Origin: Gilliamella sp. wkB178
Lineage (GTDB): Bacteria > Pseudomonadota > Gammaproteobacteria > Enterobacterales > Orbaceae
Length of the DNA: 64,000 bases
Direction of reading: 5' to 3'
Assembly: GCF_001690705.1 (NCBI RefSeq)
Contig: NZ_LZGK01000016.1
Span: 238,834 to 302,833 of the forward strand
This document shows, piece after piece, positions 19,712 through 30,599 of this stretch (its first letter is position 1; each line of letters begins with the position of its first letter). The notes beneath the pieces are model-generated. The model saw only the letters and a program-made list of their open reading frames with translations, was not told where the DNA came from and made no database searches. The position numbers and the translations under genes were made by a program.

Positions 19712-20291
19712 TTACGTTTGCCATCTCTTTTTCAATTAACAATATTAAAATATGGATAACCTTGATATGGATTTCTTGCACCCGATCAGCATAGCCAAAA
19801 TGAGGTACACGAATATCAATATCAGCCAGCCCATTCATTTTGCCGCCATCTTTGCCCGTAAGAGTAATTATTTTCATACCTTTTTGTTTGGCTGCATGGA
19901 TTGCTTTGAGTACATTGGCTGAATTACCGGAGGTAGAAATACCTAACAACACGTCTCCCTTCTTACCTACGCCTTCCACATAACGGGAAAAAATATAATC
20001 AAAACCATAATCATTACCAACACATGAAGTATGGCTTACATCAGATATTGCAATGGCAGGGTAAGCAGGACGATCATCACGAAAACGACCGGTTAGCTCT
20101 TCCGCAAAATGCATGGCATCGCAATGAGAACCACCATTACCACAGGATAGAACTTTACCACCTTGTTTAAATGAATCGGCAATTAATATAGCAGCTTGTT
20201 GAATTTTTTCTAAATTTTCATTATTAGAAATAAAATTAGTCAACACTTCAATAGCTTGATTTAATTCCGAACGAATATTGTCTATGTACAT
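19704..20291 (-). CDS. gmhA: Sedoheptulose-7-phosphate isomerase GmhA
   Basis: 195 aa SIS-domain enzyme. It turns sedoheptulose 7-phosphate into D-glycero-D-manno-heptose 7-phosphate, the first step of LPS inner-core heptose synthesis; HldE at 27557 does the next steps. [21 protein letters not shown] and [12 protein letters not shown] are diagnostic. A longer frame begins at 20354, but ATG 20291 ([10 protein letters not shown]) has TGGAG upstream and matches E. coli, so it is preferred. Confidence 0.96.
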   Translation of the reverse strand: MYIDNIRSELNQAIEVLTNFISNNENLEKIQQAAILIADSFKQGGKVLSCGNGGSHCDAMHFAEELTGRFRDDRPAYPAIAISDVSHTSCVGNDYGFDYIFSRYVEGVGKKGDVLLGISTSGNSANVLKAIHAAKQKGMKIITLTGKDGGKMNGLADIDIRVPHFGYADRVQEIHIKVIHILILLIEKEMANVNV

Positions 20292-20643
20292 TTGTGTTAC
20301 TCCATTATATAAAATATTTCTTTCCCATTTTAAAACGATCATTATTGCTTGCAAGTAATAAAATTAAAGATTTATTGATAAGTTGAAGTTTAGCTAAAAC
20401 TATAGTTAACACTTAAAAATGCAAGTTCACTTTAATAATAGTTGGGTTGTTGGTGAGATTTTAAAATCTATATAAGAGATTAAAATCTTTTCATTTTATT
20501 TTATCTTATTTAGCTGTTAAATCATTGTGGTAGCGTTATTTGCTAATAGGATAAGCCCATAAAATATGGTACAATTATGGCATAGTTTTTCACGCAAAGA
20601 GATATTTAAATTGCATTTAAAAATTAATTAATAAGGAATTAAT

Positions 20644-21114
20644 ATGCAAACAGTTACAGGTAAAGTTGCGGCACCAAAAGCCAAAGTAGCCATTATAGTG
20701 GCTCGTTTTAATCATTTTATTAATGATAACTTAGTTAATGGTGCAGTTGATGCATTGACTCGTATTGGGCAAGTAGATGAAAAAAATATTACCGTTATTT
20801 GGGTACCTGGTGCTTATGAAATTCCATTAGCAACCAAAGTTGCAGCCCAATCGAAAAAATATGACGCAGTTGTAGCATTAGGTACAGTGATCCGAGGTAG
20901 CACCGCGCATTTTGATTATGTTGCCGGTGAATCAAGTTCAGGTTTATTAAATGCTAGCTTAGAATATGCAATTCCTGTGGGATTCGGTATTTTAACCACA
21001 GAAAGTATTGAACAAGCTATTGAGCGAGCCGGAACCAAAGCTGGTAATAAAGGTGCGGAAGCAGCTTTAACGGCACTTGAAATGCTAAACATTATTAAAA
21101 CAATTAAGGAGTAA
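20644..21114 (+). CDS. ribH: 6,7-dimethyl-8-ribityllumazine synthase
   Basis: 156 aa. It condenses the pyrimidine ribitylamine with 3,4-dihydroxybutanone phosphate, the penultimate riboflavin step, as an icosahedral 60-mer. [27 protein letters not shown] and [16 protein letters not shown] (with the catalytic His) are all present. No FMN riboswitch is visible in the 352-bp leader up to the start of gmhA. It is followed 4 bp later by nusB, as in many gammaproteobacteria. Confidence 0.97.
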   Translation: MQTVTGKVAAPKAKVAIIVARFNHFINDNLVNGAVDALTRIGQVDEKNITVIWVPGAYEIPLATKVAAQSKKYDAVVALGTVIRGSTAHFDYVAGESSSGLLNASLEYAIPVGFGILTTESIEQAIERAGTKAGNKGAEAALTALEMLNIIKTIKE

Positions 21115-21118
21115 TTTA

Positions 21119-21538
21119 GTGGCATCAGTTAATCCTCGTCGTCGGGCAAGAGAATGTGCAGTCCAAGCAATCTATTCTTGGCAGATTTCAAAAAATGATC
21201 TTGTTGATGTTGAAGCCAGTTTTATAGCAGAACAAGATATGAAGGGCGTTGATGCTAAATATTTTAAAGAATTACTCAATGGAGTGGTCAAAAATACTAT
21301 TGATTTAGATAATAAAATGGCACCTTACCTTACTGAACGTTCAGTTGATGAGTTGGGTCAAGTAGAGTTAGCTATCCTTAGAATTGCACTTTATGAATTA
21401 ATGAAACGCCAAGATGTACCTTATAAAGTGGTAATTAATGAAGCTATTGATTTGACTAAAACCTTTGGTGCTGAAGATAGCCATAAATTTGTAAATGGTG
21501 TATTAGATAAAATAGCCCCAACAATTCGTAGCCGCTAA
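21119..21538 (+). CDS. nusB: Transcription antitermination factor NusB
   Basis: 139 aa, the same size as E. coli NusB. It binds BoxA RNA with NusE in rRNA antitermination. [16 protein letters not shown] and the C-terminal [27 protein letters not shown] region match. It uses a GTG start at 21119 with AAGGAG seven bases upstream. thiL, which follows nusB in E. coli, is absent here. Confidence 0.96.
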   Translation: MASVNPRRRARECAVQAIYSWQISKNDLVDVEASFIAEQDMKGVDAKYFKELLNGVVKNTIDLDNKMAPYLTERSVDELGQVELAILRIALYELMKRQDVPYKVVINEAIDLTKTFGAEDSHKFVNGVLDKIAPTIRSR

Positions 21539-21559
21539 CTGATTAATATTGAGATTGAT

Positions 21560-22624
21560 ATGAACTCTAATACTGAAAAAAATAAGCCCACCATTTTTTA
21601 TGCTACAAATAGTGCATCACAAGGTGTTTCTCGCTCCCAATCAGGGAATAGCAACGCTAAAAAAGGCAAGCGTAAAAATGAACCTTTTCAATCTAAATCA
21701 AAGGTCAAACCAGATCATAATGATCGTATTGAAACATTCCAACCGCGGGCTAGTAAATCTAGTTTTGGAAAACAGCCTAGTGTTGAATCTAAGCAATCTC
21801 GACATAAGTCATCTACTGAAAATAGTTCCCCTTGGCATAAAAAAGTACGTGATAATGAACAATTACCAACATTTGGTTATGACCAATATACTCAACGTAA
21901 AGAAGAAACTATAGTTTATAGCGAAAATAGCTGTAAGGCGGTATTCAAGCATCGACGTTCGGCAATAATTAAGTTATTTATCACTCAAGAAATGACTTAT
22001 CAATTCAAAGAGTTAATTACATGGTTGGTCAAACAACGTTTAGGCTATGATGTTGTTGCTAGCGAACAGATCACCAAACTTACACAAACTGCTCATCATG
22101 GGGGCATCTGTTTAATAATTAAAAAACGTATGCCTGTAATGTTACTTAATTATTTACAAACCAATAGCAAAAAAGCTGAAGATTGTGTTTTGGCAATTGA
22201 TGATGTCAATAATCCTCATAATTTAGGTGGGCTAATTAGAAGTGCTGCTTTTTACAAAGTTAATGGTGTTATGTTACGTCAAACAAATCTACTAGACAGT
22301 GGTGCTGCCATGCGAGTAGCGGAAGGTGGAATTGAAGCCGTAGAATCCATCAAAAGTGATGATTTTATGGCATCGTTAGATCTGTTTAAACAACATGGCT
22401 ATCAAGTGGTGGCGTTATTACCATGTCAAGTAAAATCCATTGCTTCTACTGAATTACGGCAAGTCAGGTTTGCCAAAAAAGTCGTATTAGTTGTTTTTCA
22501 ACAAATAAACATGAAATTAGTTAGTTGTGCTGATGTGGTTATTCATTTACAAGGCAATGACAATATGCCCGCCCTTAATATCTCGGTGGCAACGGGTATT
22601 GCATTATATGCTCTGCAAAGTTAG
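21560..22624 (+). CDS. TrmH/SpoU-family RNA methyltransferase homolog (YfiF type), motif 2 degenerate
   Basis: 354 aa. Residues 1-115 are a basic, Ser/Lys-rich low-complexity arm; 118-190 form the substrate-binding domain (VYSENSCKAVFKHR), and 205-354 a SPOUT domain. Order and wording match E. coli YfiF. Motif 1 NPHNLGGLIRS (218-228) and motif 3 ALNISVATG (338-346) are intact. Motif 2, normally a G-Q-E-x-x-G-L loop that helps hold S-adenosylmethionine, reads VFQQINMKL (312-320) and lacks both the Gly and the Glu. Catalysis is therefore doubtful and it may act as an RNA binder. The substrate is unknown. Confidence 0.82.
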   Translation: MNSNTEKNKPTIFYATNSASQGVSRSQSGNSNAKKGKRKNEPFQSKSKVKPDHNDRIETFQPRASKSSFGKQPSVESKQSRHKSSTENSSPWHKKVRDNEQLPTFGYDQYTQRKEETIVYSENSCKAVFKHRRSAIIKLFITQEMTYQFKELITWLVKQRLGYDVVASEQITKLTQTAHHGGICLIIKKRMPVMLLNYLQTNSKKAEDCVLAIDDVNNPHNLGGLIRSAAFYKVNGVMLRQTNLLDSGAAMRVAEGGIEAVESIKSDDFMASLDLFKQHGYQVVALLPCQVKSIASTELRQVRFAKKVVLVVFQQINMKLVSCADVVIHLQGNDNMPALNISVATGIALYALQS

Positions 22625-22776
22625 TTTTATGTTATTTAATTTTTGCCATAAATGTGTTTACTGACTAAAATTGTATTGTTATTGGATAAATTAAGTTAAA
22701 TAGCATGATTTGGTTAGAAAATGCATTTTTTTAATGTACATTGTTACCAAGTATTTAAATGTTACTGGTATAAGTT

Positions 22777-23712
22777 ATGGTGTCTAAACATAAAATTGGC
22801 TTAATTTTTGGAAAGTTTTACCCATTACACTGTGGGCATATTTATTTAATTGAAAAAGCAATGAGCCAAGTTGATGAACTTCATATTATGCTTGGCTGTG
22901 AAGCAACTAGAGATAAACAGCTTTTTGAAAAGAGTCGCCTACCCAAACAACCTCAAGTTAGTGATCGCTTTTCTTGGTTACAAGAAACTTTTAAAAATCG
23001 TCATAATATTCATGTGCATGTTTTAAATGAAGCGGGAATTGATTATTACCCTAATGGCTGGAAGGATTGGAGTGATCGAGTTAAGGGTATCCTTGCTGAA
23101 TATAAAATTAAACCCACCGTAGTATTTACCAGTGAATTGCAAGATGTAGCAAACCATCAACTTTATTTTGGTTGTCCGGTAGTAACCATTGATGCTGATC
23201 GTGAATTTATGCCTATTAGTGCGACGGCAATTCGTGAAAATCCTTATAAACATTGGTCTTTTATTGCTCAAGCGGCTAAACCTTTTTTTATAAAAAAAGT
23301 AGCAATTATTGGTTCACAAAAATTTAATGATTTACCAATACAACTAGCTAACATTTATAATACTCAATATGTAGCTAATGGTTATGTAAATTATATCCAG
23401 AGGGAAATCTCAGCCTGTCATAATCAACGTTATTTAAGTGAGTCTGACTATATAAAAATAGCTATGTTGCAAGTAGAACGAATCTCAAGTGCTGAAAGGA
23501 TTGCTAATAAGCTATTATTTACTTCAATTGATTTTGCTGCATTAGCACAATGTTACCGGCAAATCTTTCAAAAGGAACACGAAGTATTAAAAGTGTTAAC
23601 CAACAGTTATCATTTTGATCTTGTTATTAATGAAAAAGATTTAGATCCGCAACATACCCCTTTACAGCATTTTGAAACGGTAACTAAGATGGTTGAAGCA
23701 TTATTGATTTAG
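22777..23712 (+). CDS. NadR-like NMN adenylyltransferase with degenerate kinase domain
   Basis: 311 aa. Residues 1-165 are a nucleotidyltransferase of the NadR type: GKFYPLHCGH (12-21) and ISATAIR (147-153) are the two ATP-binding motifs. Residues 172-311 align with the ribosylnicotinamide kinase half of NadR, but the P-loop, usually G-G-E-S-S-G-K-S, here reads GSQKFNDLP (179-187) with no GK(S/T). The N-terminal HTH repressor domain of E. coli NadR is absent. The expected role is NMN to NAD. The kinase step is probably lost, which would make nicotinate salvage through PncB more important. Confidence 0.8.
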   Translation: MVSKHKIGLIFGKFYPLHCGHIYLIEKAMSQVDELHIMLGCEATRDKQLFEKSRLPKQPQVSDRFSWLQETFKNRHNIHVHVLNEAGIDYYPNGWKDWSDRVKGILAEYKIKPTVVFTSELQDVANHQLYFGCPVVTIDADREFMPISATAIRENPYKHWSFIAQAAKPFFIKKVAIIGSQKFNDLPIQLANIYNTQYVANGYVNYIQREISACHNQRYLSESDYIKIAMLQVERISSAERIANKLLFTSIDFAALAQCYRQIFQKEHEVLKVLTNSYHFDLVINEKDLDPQHTPLQHFETVTKMVEALLI

Positions 23713-23774
23713 TTCATCGCATTTATCATGGCTTATGCTAGAATAAGCTAACTGTTGATGTAAGGTGAATTTTA

Positions 23775-24551
23775 ATGTCTCAATCTTCTGATAAACAAGA
23801 TAACACTAATCAAGAAAAAATTGATTTCGGTTTTACTCAAGTTTTAAAACAAGAAAAAGTTAAACGTGTTGCCGAAGTCTTCCATTCCGTAGCAGATAAA
23901 TATGATGTAATGAATGATTTAATGTCATTTGGCATTCACCGCATCTGGAAAAAAATCACTATTGAATATAGCAGTGTACGTAAAGGTCAAAAAGTCCTTG
24001 ACCTTGCAGGCGGTACCGGTGATTTAACCGCCAAATTCTCCCAGCTTGTTGGCGACGATGGTTTAGTAGTACTGGCCGATATTAATGAATCCATGTTAAA
24101 GGTTGGTCGTGATAAACTTCGTGATAAGGGGCTGTTTAACAATATCGAATATGTTCAAGCCAATGCTGAAGAATTGCCTTTTGCCGATAATTATTTTGAC
24201 TGCATCACTATCTCATTTGGTTTACGTAATGTGACAGATAAAGATAAAGCACTGCGCTCCATGTGGCGAGTATTAAAACCGGGAGGGCGTTTATTAATCT
24301 TGGAATTTTCCAAACCGCAATATCAAATTTTAAATAAGGCCTACGATCTGTATTCTTTTACCATGTTACCGTTAATGGGTAAAATTGTCGCCAATGATGC
24401 CGATAGTTATCGTTATTTAGCTGAATCAATCCGTATGCATCCAGATCAAAAAACATTGAAAAAAATGATGGAAGATGCAGGTTTTGTTGATGTTAAATAC
24501 CACAACATGACCGGCGGTATTGTTGCATTACATACCGGTTTTAAATTTTGA
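23775..24551 (+). CDS. ubiE: Ubiquinone/menaquinone C-methyltransferase UbiE
   Basis: 258 aa (E. coli 251). A class I SAM methyltransferase with motif [33 protein letters not shown] and the signature [24 protein letters not shown]. It C-methylates demethylmenaquinone and the 2-polyprenyl-6-methoxybenzoquinol intermediate. AGGTGAA lies before the ATG. Only 14 bp separate it from ubiB; the accessory ubiJ usually found between them is missing. Confidence 0.97.
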   Translation: MSQSSDKQDNTNQEKIDFGFTQVLKQEKVKRVAEVFHSVADKYDVMNDLMSFGIHRIWKKITIEYSSVRKGQKVLDLAGGTGDLTAKFSQLVGDDGLVVLADINESMLKVGRDKLRDKGLFNNIEYVQANAEELPFADNYFDCITISFGLRNVTDKDKALRSMWRVLKPGGRLLILEFSKPQYQILNKAYDLYSFTMLPLMGKIVANDADSYRYLAESIRMHPDQKTLKKMMEDAGFVDVKYHNMTGGIVALHTGFKF

Positions 24552-24565
24552 TGTGATAATAAATA

Positions 24566-26107
24566 ATGACATTTTTTCGACTATATAAAATATTAACGGT
24601 AATTAGAGCCTATCGATTGCAAGAATTATTACCAACCCATCGAGCATCCAGATGGTTACGTTTTTTATTGATCTGTTTATTTTGGGTTCGACCTAAAGGC
24701 AAACAACTTGAAATTGGTGAAAGGCTACGCCAAGCATTGCAAGATCTGGGGCCTGTATGGATAAAGTTTGGGCAGATGATCTCAACTCGACGCGATGTAT
24801 TACCACAGCATATTGCTAATGCTTTAGCTAAATTACAAGACCAAGTAAAACCATTTGATGGTCAAATAGCTAAACAAATTATTGAGTCAGCACTCGGTCA
24901 ACCTATTGACTATTATTTTTCTAATTTTGATGAAACACCTTTAGCATCAGCATCTATCGCTCAAGTTCACACCGCTATATTAAAACGTAGTCAAGCAGAA
25001 ATTGTTATTAAAGTTATACGCCCCAATATTTTACCGATTATACAATCTGACATCGATCTGATGTTTTGGGTTGCTAAACAATGCACTAAACGTATTAAAT
25101 CGGGGGAAAAATTAAGAGCGGTGGAAATTGTCACTGACTATCAAACCACGCTATTAAAAGAATTAGACTTGCAACAAGAAGCTTATAATACTGCCAAATT
25201 GCGCGTCAATTTTATTAATAGTGATATTTTATATATACCTTATGTTTACCAAGATTTATGTCGCAAAAATGTGTTAGTTGAAGAACGCATTAAAGGGATA
25301 CCGATTGCTGATATTGCGCAACTTAAACAACATAATGTCAATATGAAATTGCTTGCAGAACGTGGTGTTCAAGCCTTTTTTACCCAAGTTTTTCGCGACA
25401 ACTTCTTCCATGCTGATATGCACCCGGGTAATATCTTTGTGGATATTAGTGAACCCCAAAATCCACGTTATATAGGCATTGATTGTGCAATTGTTGGGAT
25501 TCTAAGCGATGATGATCAACGTTATTTGGCAGAAAATTTTTTGGCGTTTTTTAATCGAGATTATCGCAAAATAGCAGAGACGTATATTTTATCTGGCTGG
25601 GTGCCTGAAACCACAGATGTCACTGCGCTAGAAATGGCAATGCGCAATGTATGTGAACCAGCTTTTGCTAAACCATTAGTTGAAATTTCTTTTTCCCAGA
25701 TTTTATTTGAATTATTTCAAGTGGCTCGTCAATTTGATATGGATATTCAACCACAATTGACCTTACTTGAAAAAACCCTATTTTATATTGAAGGTATAGG
25801 GCGGCAACTTTATCCTGAACTTGATTTATGGCAAACAGCTAAACCATTTTTAGAAAAATGGTATGAAGATAAATATAGCGCCAAAAAATTATTGCAACAA
25901 GTTTGGGCGGTTTTACCGCAATGGCGAACCATGTTGCCAGAATTACCTGCTAAATTAAATGATTATGAAAGAATGGCTAGGCGAATGACTAATCAAATAA
26001 AACAAATAGATGAAGAATTACAACATAGTCGTCAACGGCAACGGCATTTAATCGGTATTATTTGTATAGTTAGTTTAATTTGTATAGTCACACTGGTTAC
26101 TCATTAA
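24566..26107 (+). CDS. ubiB: Ubiquinone biosynthesis protein kinase-like UbiB
   Basis: 513 aa, atypical kinase-like (ADCK/UbiB) ATPase needed for coenzyme Q synthesis. The invariant KxGQ motif is KFGQ at residues 67-70, and the HADMHPGNIFVD catalytic/metal region and YIGIDCAIVG follow. The Ala-rich nucleotide loop reads LASASIAQVH. Two C-terminal membrane segments are reduced to one clear helix (HLIGIICIVSLICIVTLV). It forms a unit with ubiE upstream and is followed by tatABC. Confidence 0.96.
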   Translation: MTFFRLYKILTVIRAYRLQELLPTHRASRWLRFLLICLFWVRPKGKQLEIGERLRQALQDLGPVWIKFGQMISTRRDVLPQHIANALAKLQDQVKPFDGQIAKQIIESALGQPIDYYFSNFDETPLASASIAQVHTAILKRSQAEIVIKVIRPNILPIIQSDIDLMFWVAKQCTKRIKSGEKLRAVEIVTDYQTTLLKELDLQQEAYNTAKLRVNFINSDILYIPYVYQDLCRKNVLVEERIKGIPIADIAQLKQHNVNMKLLAERGVQAFFTQVFRDNFFHADMHPGNIFVDISEPQNPRYIGIDCAIVGILSDDDQRYLAENFLAFFNRDYRKIAETYILSGWVPETTDVTALEMAMRNVCEPAFAKPLVEISFSQILFELFQVARQFDMDIQPQLTLLEKTLFYIEGIGRQLYPELDLWQTAKPFLEKWYEDKYSAKKLLQQVWAVLPQWRTMLPELPAKLNDYERMARRMTNQIKQIDEELQHSRQRQRHLIGIICIVSLICIVTLVTH

Positions 26108-26136
26108 AGCCTATTTAGGATCGAGTAATTTGCGTG

Positions 26137-26142
26137 TATAAT
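26137..26142 (+). promoter_or_regulatory. Possible -10 box upstream of tatA
   Basis: A TATAAT hexamer lies 38 bp before the tatA ATG, preceded by TG. A poor -35 (TTTAGG) sits 17 bp further up, so a tat promoter inside the ubiB-tatA gap is plausible but weakly supported. Confidence 0.35.
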
Positions 26143-26174
26143 TTGATTACTTAACCCTGTTGGAGATAGTTACC

Positions 26175-26399
26175 ATGATGCCAAGTTTACCCCAGCTGCT
26201 AATACTAATAGCCGTGGTTGTATTGTTATTTGGAACTAAAAAATTACGTTCATTGGGATCAGATCTTGGAGCCTCCATTAAAGGTTTCAAAAAAGCCATG
26301 AATGATGACGAAGATAAAAAAGAGCAGGATGCTGCTACTAATAAAGTTGAAAATCATGCGTCAGCAAGTGATAACGATAACGACAATAAAAAAGAGTAA
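26175..26399 (+). CDS. tatA: Twin-arginine translocase subunit TatA
   Basis: 74 aa. One N-terminal membrane helix is followed by [24 protein letters not shown], the TatA amphipathic helix, and an acidic/Lys tail. It oligomerises to form the pore for folded Tat substrates. A TTG at 26160 is in frame, but its codon overlaps the GGAG that serves ATG 26175, so the ATG was taken. tatB starts 3 bp after the stop. Confidence 0.94.
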   Translation: MMPSLPQLLILIAVVVLLFGTKKLRSLGSDLGASIKGFKKAMNDDEDKKEQDAATNKVENHASASDNDNDNKKE

Positions 26400-26402
26400 C
26401 CA

Positions 26403-26744
26403 ATGTTCGACATTAGCTTTGGGCAATTACTCTTAGTATTAGTGATTGGACTAGTTGTATTAGGTCCGGAACGCTTACCTGTAGCCATCAAAACCGTAGC
26501 CAGTTGGATAAAAGTGTTGCGCCGTATGTCGGCAACCGTACAGTTAGAGTTGAATAAAGAGCTTAAATTACAAGAGTTACAAGAGAGTCTCAAAAAAGCT
26601 GAGCAAAGTGGTTTAAAAACTCTGACACCAGAACTCCAAGAATCTATTGATGATTTAAAACGAGTAACCGAATCATTACAAAAAGAAATTGATTCAGTAA
26701 CTACAACTGATACTAATATTAATGCAAATAAAGATAAATCATGA
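26403..26744 (+). CDS. tatB: Twin-arginine translocase subunit TatB
   Basis: 113 aa, shorter than E. coli TatB (171) because of a shorter charged tail. [29 protein letters not shown] is the membrane helix with the conserved GPE-RLP hinge, followed by an amphipathic helix and coiled Lys/Glu-rich segment. It binds substrate signal peptides with TatC. Its last 4 bases overlap the tatC start (ATGA). Confidence 0.94.
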   Translation: MFDISFGQLLLVLVIGLVVLGPERLPVAIKTVASWIKVLRRMSATVQLELNKELKLQELQESLKKAEQSGLKTLTPELQESIDDLKRVTESLQKEIDSVTTTDTNINANKDKS

Positions 26745-27511
26745 CAGAAGACGCTACTCAACCTTTAGTTGGCCATCTTGTTGAACTCCGAACGCGGCTG
26801 TTACGTTGCATTATTTGTATTTTGCTAGTACTGGCTTGTTTACTTTATTTTTCCAATGATATTTATCACATAGTTGCCAATCCTCTTATTCGCCAGCTTC
26901 CTAAAGGAAGCAGTATGATTGCTACAGATATTGCTGCGCCTTTTTTCACACCGATTAAACTGACCGCTGTTGTAGCCATTTTTATTTCGATTCCTTATGT
27001 GCTTTACCAAATATGGGGATTTATTGCACCAGCACTATATCAGCACGAAAAACGTTTAGTTATGCCACTAATTATTTCCAGTACTATCTTGTTTTATATT
27101 GGAATTGCCTTTGCTTATTTTGTGGTATTTCCTTTGGCTTTTTATTTCTTTATTCATACGGCACCAATTGATGTAGCGATCAATACCGACATCACTAAAT
27201 ATTTAGATTTTGTAATGACCTTATTTGTGGTGTTCGGCTTCGCTTTTGAAGTGCCGGTGGCCATTATTTTACTCTGCTGGACTGGAGTCACTACGCCTAA
27301 AAGCCTACGCAAGAAGCGCCCCTATATTATTGTTGGCGTATTTGCTGTAGCTATGTTTGTTACTCCGCCAGATGTATTTTCACAAATATTGTTAGCTGTA
27401 CCTATTTGTTTATTGTTTGAAATTGGCACCTTTTTCGCAAGGTTTTATCAACCTCGTAGTCAAGATCGATCTGAAGATGAATCCGATCATGAAACCGAAG
27501 ATCAGCAATAA
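26741..27511 (+). CDS. tatC: Twin-arginine translocase subunit TatC
   Basis: 256 aa with six membrane helices. It begins with the conserved [12 protein letters not shown] cytosolic motif; [23 protein letters not shown] and FGFAFEVPV are TatC landmarks. It is the twin-arginine signal receptor in the inner membrane. The tail is acidic. E. coli places tatD next; here hldE follows after 45 bp. Confidence 0.97.
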   Translation: MTEDATQPLVGHLVELRTRLLRCIICILLVLACLLYFSNDIYHIVANPLIRQLPKGSSMIATDIAAPFFTPIKLTAVVAIFISIPYVLYQIWGFIAPALYQHEKRLVMPLIISSTILFYIGIAFAYFVVFPLAFYFFIHTAPIDVAINTDITKYLDFVMTLFVVFGFAFEVPVAIILLCWTGVTTPKSLRKKRPYIIVGVFAVAMFVTPPDVFSQILLAVPICLLFEIGTFFARFYQPRSQDRSEDESDHETEDQQ

Positions 27512-27556
27512 ATAGAAAAGGATAAACCTAATTATAAATAAGGATAATTATTGATA

Positions 27557-28981
27557 ATGAAAGTTTCGTTACCAGATTTTAGTCAAGCCAATGTTTTAGT
27601 AGTTGGTGACATAATGTTAGATCGCTATTGGTATGGTGGCACTAATCGGATTTCGCCAGAAGCCCCAGTGCCAATAGTGAAAATTGATGCTTTGGAAGAA
27701 CGCCCGGGTGGTGCCGCCAACGTTGCTATGAATATAACTGCACTCAGTGGTAATGTTCGTCTGATTGGCCTAACCGGTATTGATGAACCAGCTAAAATAC
27801 TTAATGAACAACTAAATGCACACCATGTGCAATGTGATTTTGTTGCGGTTACCACTCATCCGACCATTACTAAATTACGGGTATTATCACGTAATCAACA
27901 ATTAATCCGTATTGATTTTGAGGAAGGATTTGGCAATATTGATCCATCACCAATGTTGGAACGCATTCAAGCCGCCTTAACTAGTCATAAAGTTCTGGTT
28001 TTATCAGATTATGCCAAAGGTGCCTTATCTGCGGTTCAAGCAATAATTAAATTAGCGAATCAAGCCAATGTTCCCATTTTGATCGACCCGAAAGGCACTG
28101 ATTTTGAATGTTATCGTGGTGCCACAATATTAACTCCTAATATGTCAGAATTTGAAGCTGTAGTTGGGACGTGTAGTACTGAAGATGAGATCGCCAAAAA
28201 AGGTTATGAGTTAATTAAACGTTATGATCTTAAAGCTTTATTAGTTACGCGTAGTGAAAAAGGCATGACTTTATTGCAACTAAATAAACCAATTTATCAT
28301 TTACCGACTCAAGCCAAAGAAGTATTCGATGTTACCGGCGCCGGTGATACCGTTATTGCTACCTTGGCTACGGCTTTAGCTGCTGGTCAATCTTTAGAAG
28401 ATAGCTGTTTTCTAGCTAATGCAGCTGCGGGTGTCGTTGTGGGTAAATTAGGTACCTCGACAGTTTCTCAAGTGGAACTTGGCAATGCCATCCGTGCTAG
28501 AACCGATGACAGTTTTGGTGTAATGACCGAAGAAGAATTAAAAGAAGAAGTACGGAAAGCCCGTGTGCGTGGTGAAAAAATTGTCATGACCAATGGTTGT
28601 TTCGATATTTTACATGCTGGTCATGTTTCTTACCTTGCTAATGCCAGAAAATTAGGTGACCGCCTTATCGTTGCCGTCAATAGTGACGCATCGGTGAAAA
28701 AACTCAAAGGTGAATCAAGGCCTATTAATCCATTAATGCAACGTATGATCGTGCTAGGGGCACTAGATTCAGTAGACTGGGTAGTGCCATTTACCGAAGA
28801 AACGCCTCAGCGCTTAATTGCGAGTATCTTACCGGATGTATTAGTCAAAGGTGGCGATTACAAAATTGAGGATATTGCTGGTGGTAAAGAAGTCATTCAA
28901 GCTGGTGGTGAAGTTAGAGTTCTTAACTTTGAAAATGGCTGTTCAACTACTAACATAATTAATACCATTAAAAACCAATAA
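27557..28981 (+). CDS. hldE: Bifunctional heptose 7-phosphate kinase / heptose 1-phosphate adenylyltransferase
   Basis: 474 aa fusion as in E. coli (477). The N-terminal half is a PfkB kinase ([12 protein letters not shown] and the [11 protein letters not shown] catalytic site). The C-terminal half is a nucleotidyltransferase ([16 protein letters not shown] with the HxGH motif). Together they make ADP-heptose for LPS core. A TTG at 27551 is also usable, but ATG 27557 gives the family start MKVSLPDF. gmhA, which supplies its substrate, lies 7 kb away. Confidence 0.97.
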   Translation: MKVSLPDFSQANVLVVGDIMLDRYWYGGTNRISPEAPVPIVKIDALEERPGGAANVAMNITALSGNVRLIGLTGIDEPAKILNEQLNAHHVQCDFVAVTTHPTITKLRVLSRNQQLIRIDFEEGFGNIDPSPMLERIQAALTSHKVLVLSDYAKGALSAVQAIIKLANQANVPILIDPKGTDFECYRGATILTPNMSEFEAVVGTCSTEDEIAKKGYELIKRYDLKALLVTRSEKGMTLLQLNKPIYHLPTQAKEVFDVTGAGDTVIATLATALAAGQSLEDSCFLANAAAGVVVGKLGTSTVSQVELGNAIRARTDDSFGVMTEEELKEEVRKARVRGEKIVMTNGCFDILHAGHVSYLANARKLGDRLIVAVNSDASVKKLKGESRPINPLMQRMIVLGALDSVDWVVPFTEETPQRLIASILPDVLVKGGDYKIEDIAGGKEVIQAGGEVRVLNFENGCSTTNIINTIKNQ

Positions 28982-29171
28982 ATGAGTTGGCTATTTATAT
29001 CTATTATAAATAGCCTTTAATTTCTTCAAGTATTCTTATTTATTTTTTATTGTTAATTCGATCAATCGTTAATAGCTATTATTAAATTTCTTATTTATGA
29101 CTTTTTTTATTGTCTGCTTTGTGCCAAGCTAATCAGCAAAATTATGACAAAAAGAGTACTAAGGAAATTTT

Positions 29172-30524
29172 ATGACTAAACATTATGATTATATTGCTAT
29201 AGGTGGTGGTAGTGGCGGTATTGCTTCTGCTAACCGCGCAGCATCATATGGAAAAAAATGTGCCATTATTGAAGCTAACTTGCTTGGCGGCACCTGCGTT
29301 AATGTTGGCTGTGTACCTAAAAAAATTATGTGGTATGGCGCACAAATTGCTGAGGCGATAAAAAATTATGGGCCTGACTATGGTTTTGATACCACTATAA
29401 ATCAGTTTAGTTGGGACAAACTGATTGCTAGCCGCACCGCTTATATTGATGATGTCCATGAATCTTATGATTGGGTTTTAAATAAAAATAAAGTAGATGT
29501 AATTCATGGTTATGCCAAATTTGTAGATCAACATACCGTGGAAGTTAATGGTGAGCAATATAGTGCCGATCATATCTTGATTGCAGTAGGTGGCAAGCCA
29601 ACCATACCTAATATACCAGGCGCTGAATATGGTATTACTTCGGATGGTTTTTTTGCATTAACAGCATTACCTAAACGGGTTGCAGTAGTTGGTGCCGGTT
29701 ACATTGCTTGTGAAATTGCTGGTGTCTTACATTCTTTAGGTGCACAAACCCATCAATTTGTCCGTAAACAATCACCGTTAAGATCTTTTGACCCATTAAT
29801 TGTTGAAACATTAATGGAAGTTATTGCTACTGACGGTCAACAATTACATACTTTTGCTATTCCTCAATCAGTAACCAAAAATAAGGATGATTCATTAACA
29901 TTAACTCTTGAAAATGGTGAAAGTTATACTGTTGATTGTGTGATTTGGGCAATAGGGCGCGAACCTGCTACTAAAACCATGAATTTAGAAGCGGCTGGCA
30001 TAGCTGTTAATGACAAAGGTTTTGTGGTTGTCGATAAATATCAAAACACTAATGTTCCGGGTATTTATTCTGTAGGTGATGACACTGGAGCTATAGCATT
30101 AACCCCAGTAGCAGTTGCTGCAGGGCGCCGGTTATCGGAAAGATTATTTAATAATAAACCGGATGAACATTTAGATTACAACAATATTCCAACGGTCGTT
30201 TTTACTCATCCTGCTATAGGAACAGTTGGATTAACAGAACCGCAAGCTATCAAACAATTTGGTCAAGACAACGTTAAAATTTATACTTCCACATTCACGG
30301 CTATGTATACCGCGGTAACCCAGCATAATCAGCCGTGCCGAATGAAATTAGTATGTGTGGGTAAAGAAGAAAAAATAGTTGGTATTCATGGTATTGGTTA
30401 TGGTATGGATGAGATGCTACAAGGCTTTGCAGTAGCACTCAAAATGGGCGCCACCAAAAAAGATTTTGATAATACAGTGGCTATTCATCCAACCGCAGCT
30501 GAAGAGTTTGTTACTATGCGTTAA
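29172..30524 (+). CDS. gor: Glutathione reductase
   Basis: 450 aa, identical in length to E. coli Gor. FAD site GGGSGG (11-16), redox pair C42 and C47 in [18 protein letters not shown]-binding [15 protein letters not shown] and the C-terminal His439-Glu444 dyad (HPTAAEE). It keeps glutathione reduced in the cytosol. It stands alone with a 190-bp AT-rich leader and its own terminator. Confidence 0.97.
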   Translation: MTKHYDYIAIGGGSGGIASANRAASYGKKCAIIEANLLGGTCVNVGCVPKKIMWYGAQIAEAIKNYGPDYGFDTTINQFSWDKLIASRTAYIDDVHESYDWVLNKNKVDVIHGYAKFVDQHTVEVNGEQYSADHILIAVGGKPTIPNIPGAEYGITSDGFFALTALPKRVAVVGAGYIACEIAGVLHSLGAQTHQFVRKQSPLRSFDPLIVETLMEVIATDGQQLHTFAIPQSVTKNKDDSLTLTLENGESYTVDCVIWAIGREPATKTMNLEAAGIAVNDKGFVVVDKYQNTNVPGIYSVGDDTGAIALTPVAVAAGRRLSERLFNNKPDEHLDYNNIPTVVFTHPAIGTVGLTEPQAIKQFGQDNVKIYTSTFTAMYTAVTQHNQPCRMKLVCVGKEEKIVGIHGIGYGMDEMLQGFAVALKMGATKKDFDNTVAIHPTAAEEFVTMR

Positions 30525-30550
30525 AGTATCGTCAACTATTATGCAAAACA

Positions 30551-30576
30551 AAAAAGCCGGTCTTATCCGGCTTTTT
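30551..30576. terminator. Bidirectional terminator between gor and MHS transporter
   Basis: AAAAAGCCGG-TCTTAT-CCGGCTTTTT, a 10-bp perfect stem with A- and T-runs on both sides, sits between the convergent genes. Confidence 0.93.
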
Positions 30577-30599
30577 ATTTATTAATAGCATATTAACTA

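Noticed and set aside
20355..20643. FMN riboswitch before ribH
   Set aside because: The leader lacks the conserved AGGGTGA and GAC blocks of the RFN element.
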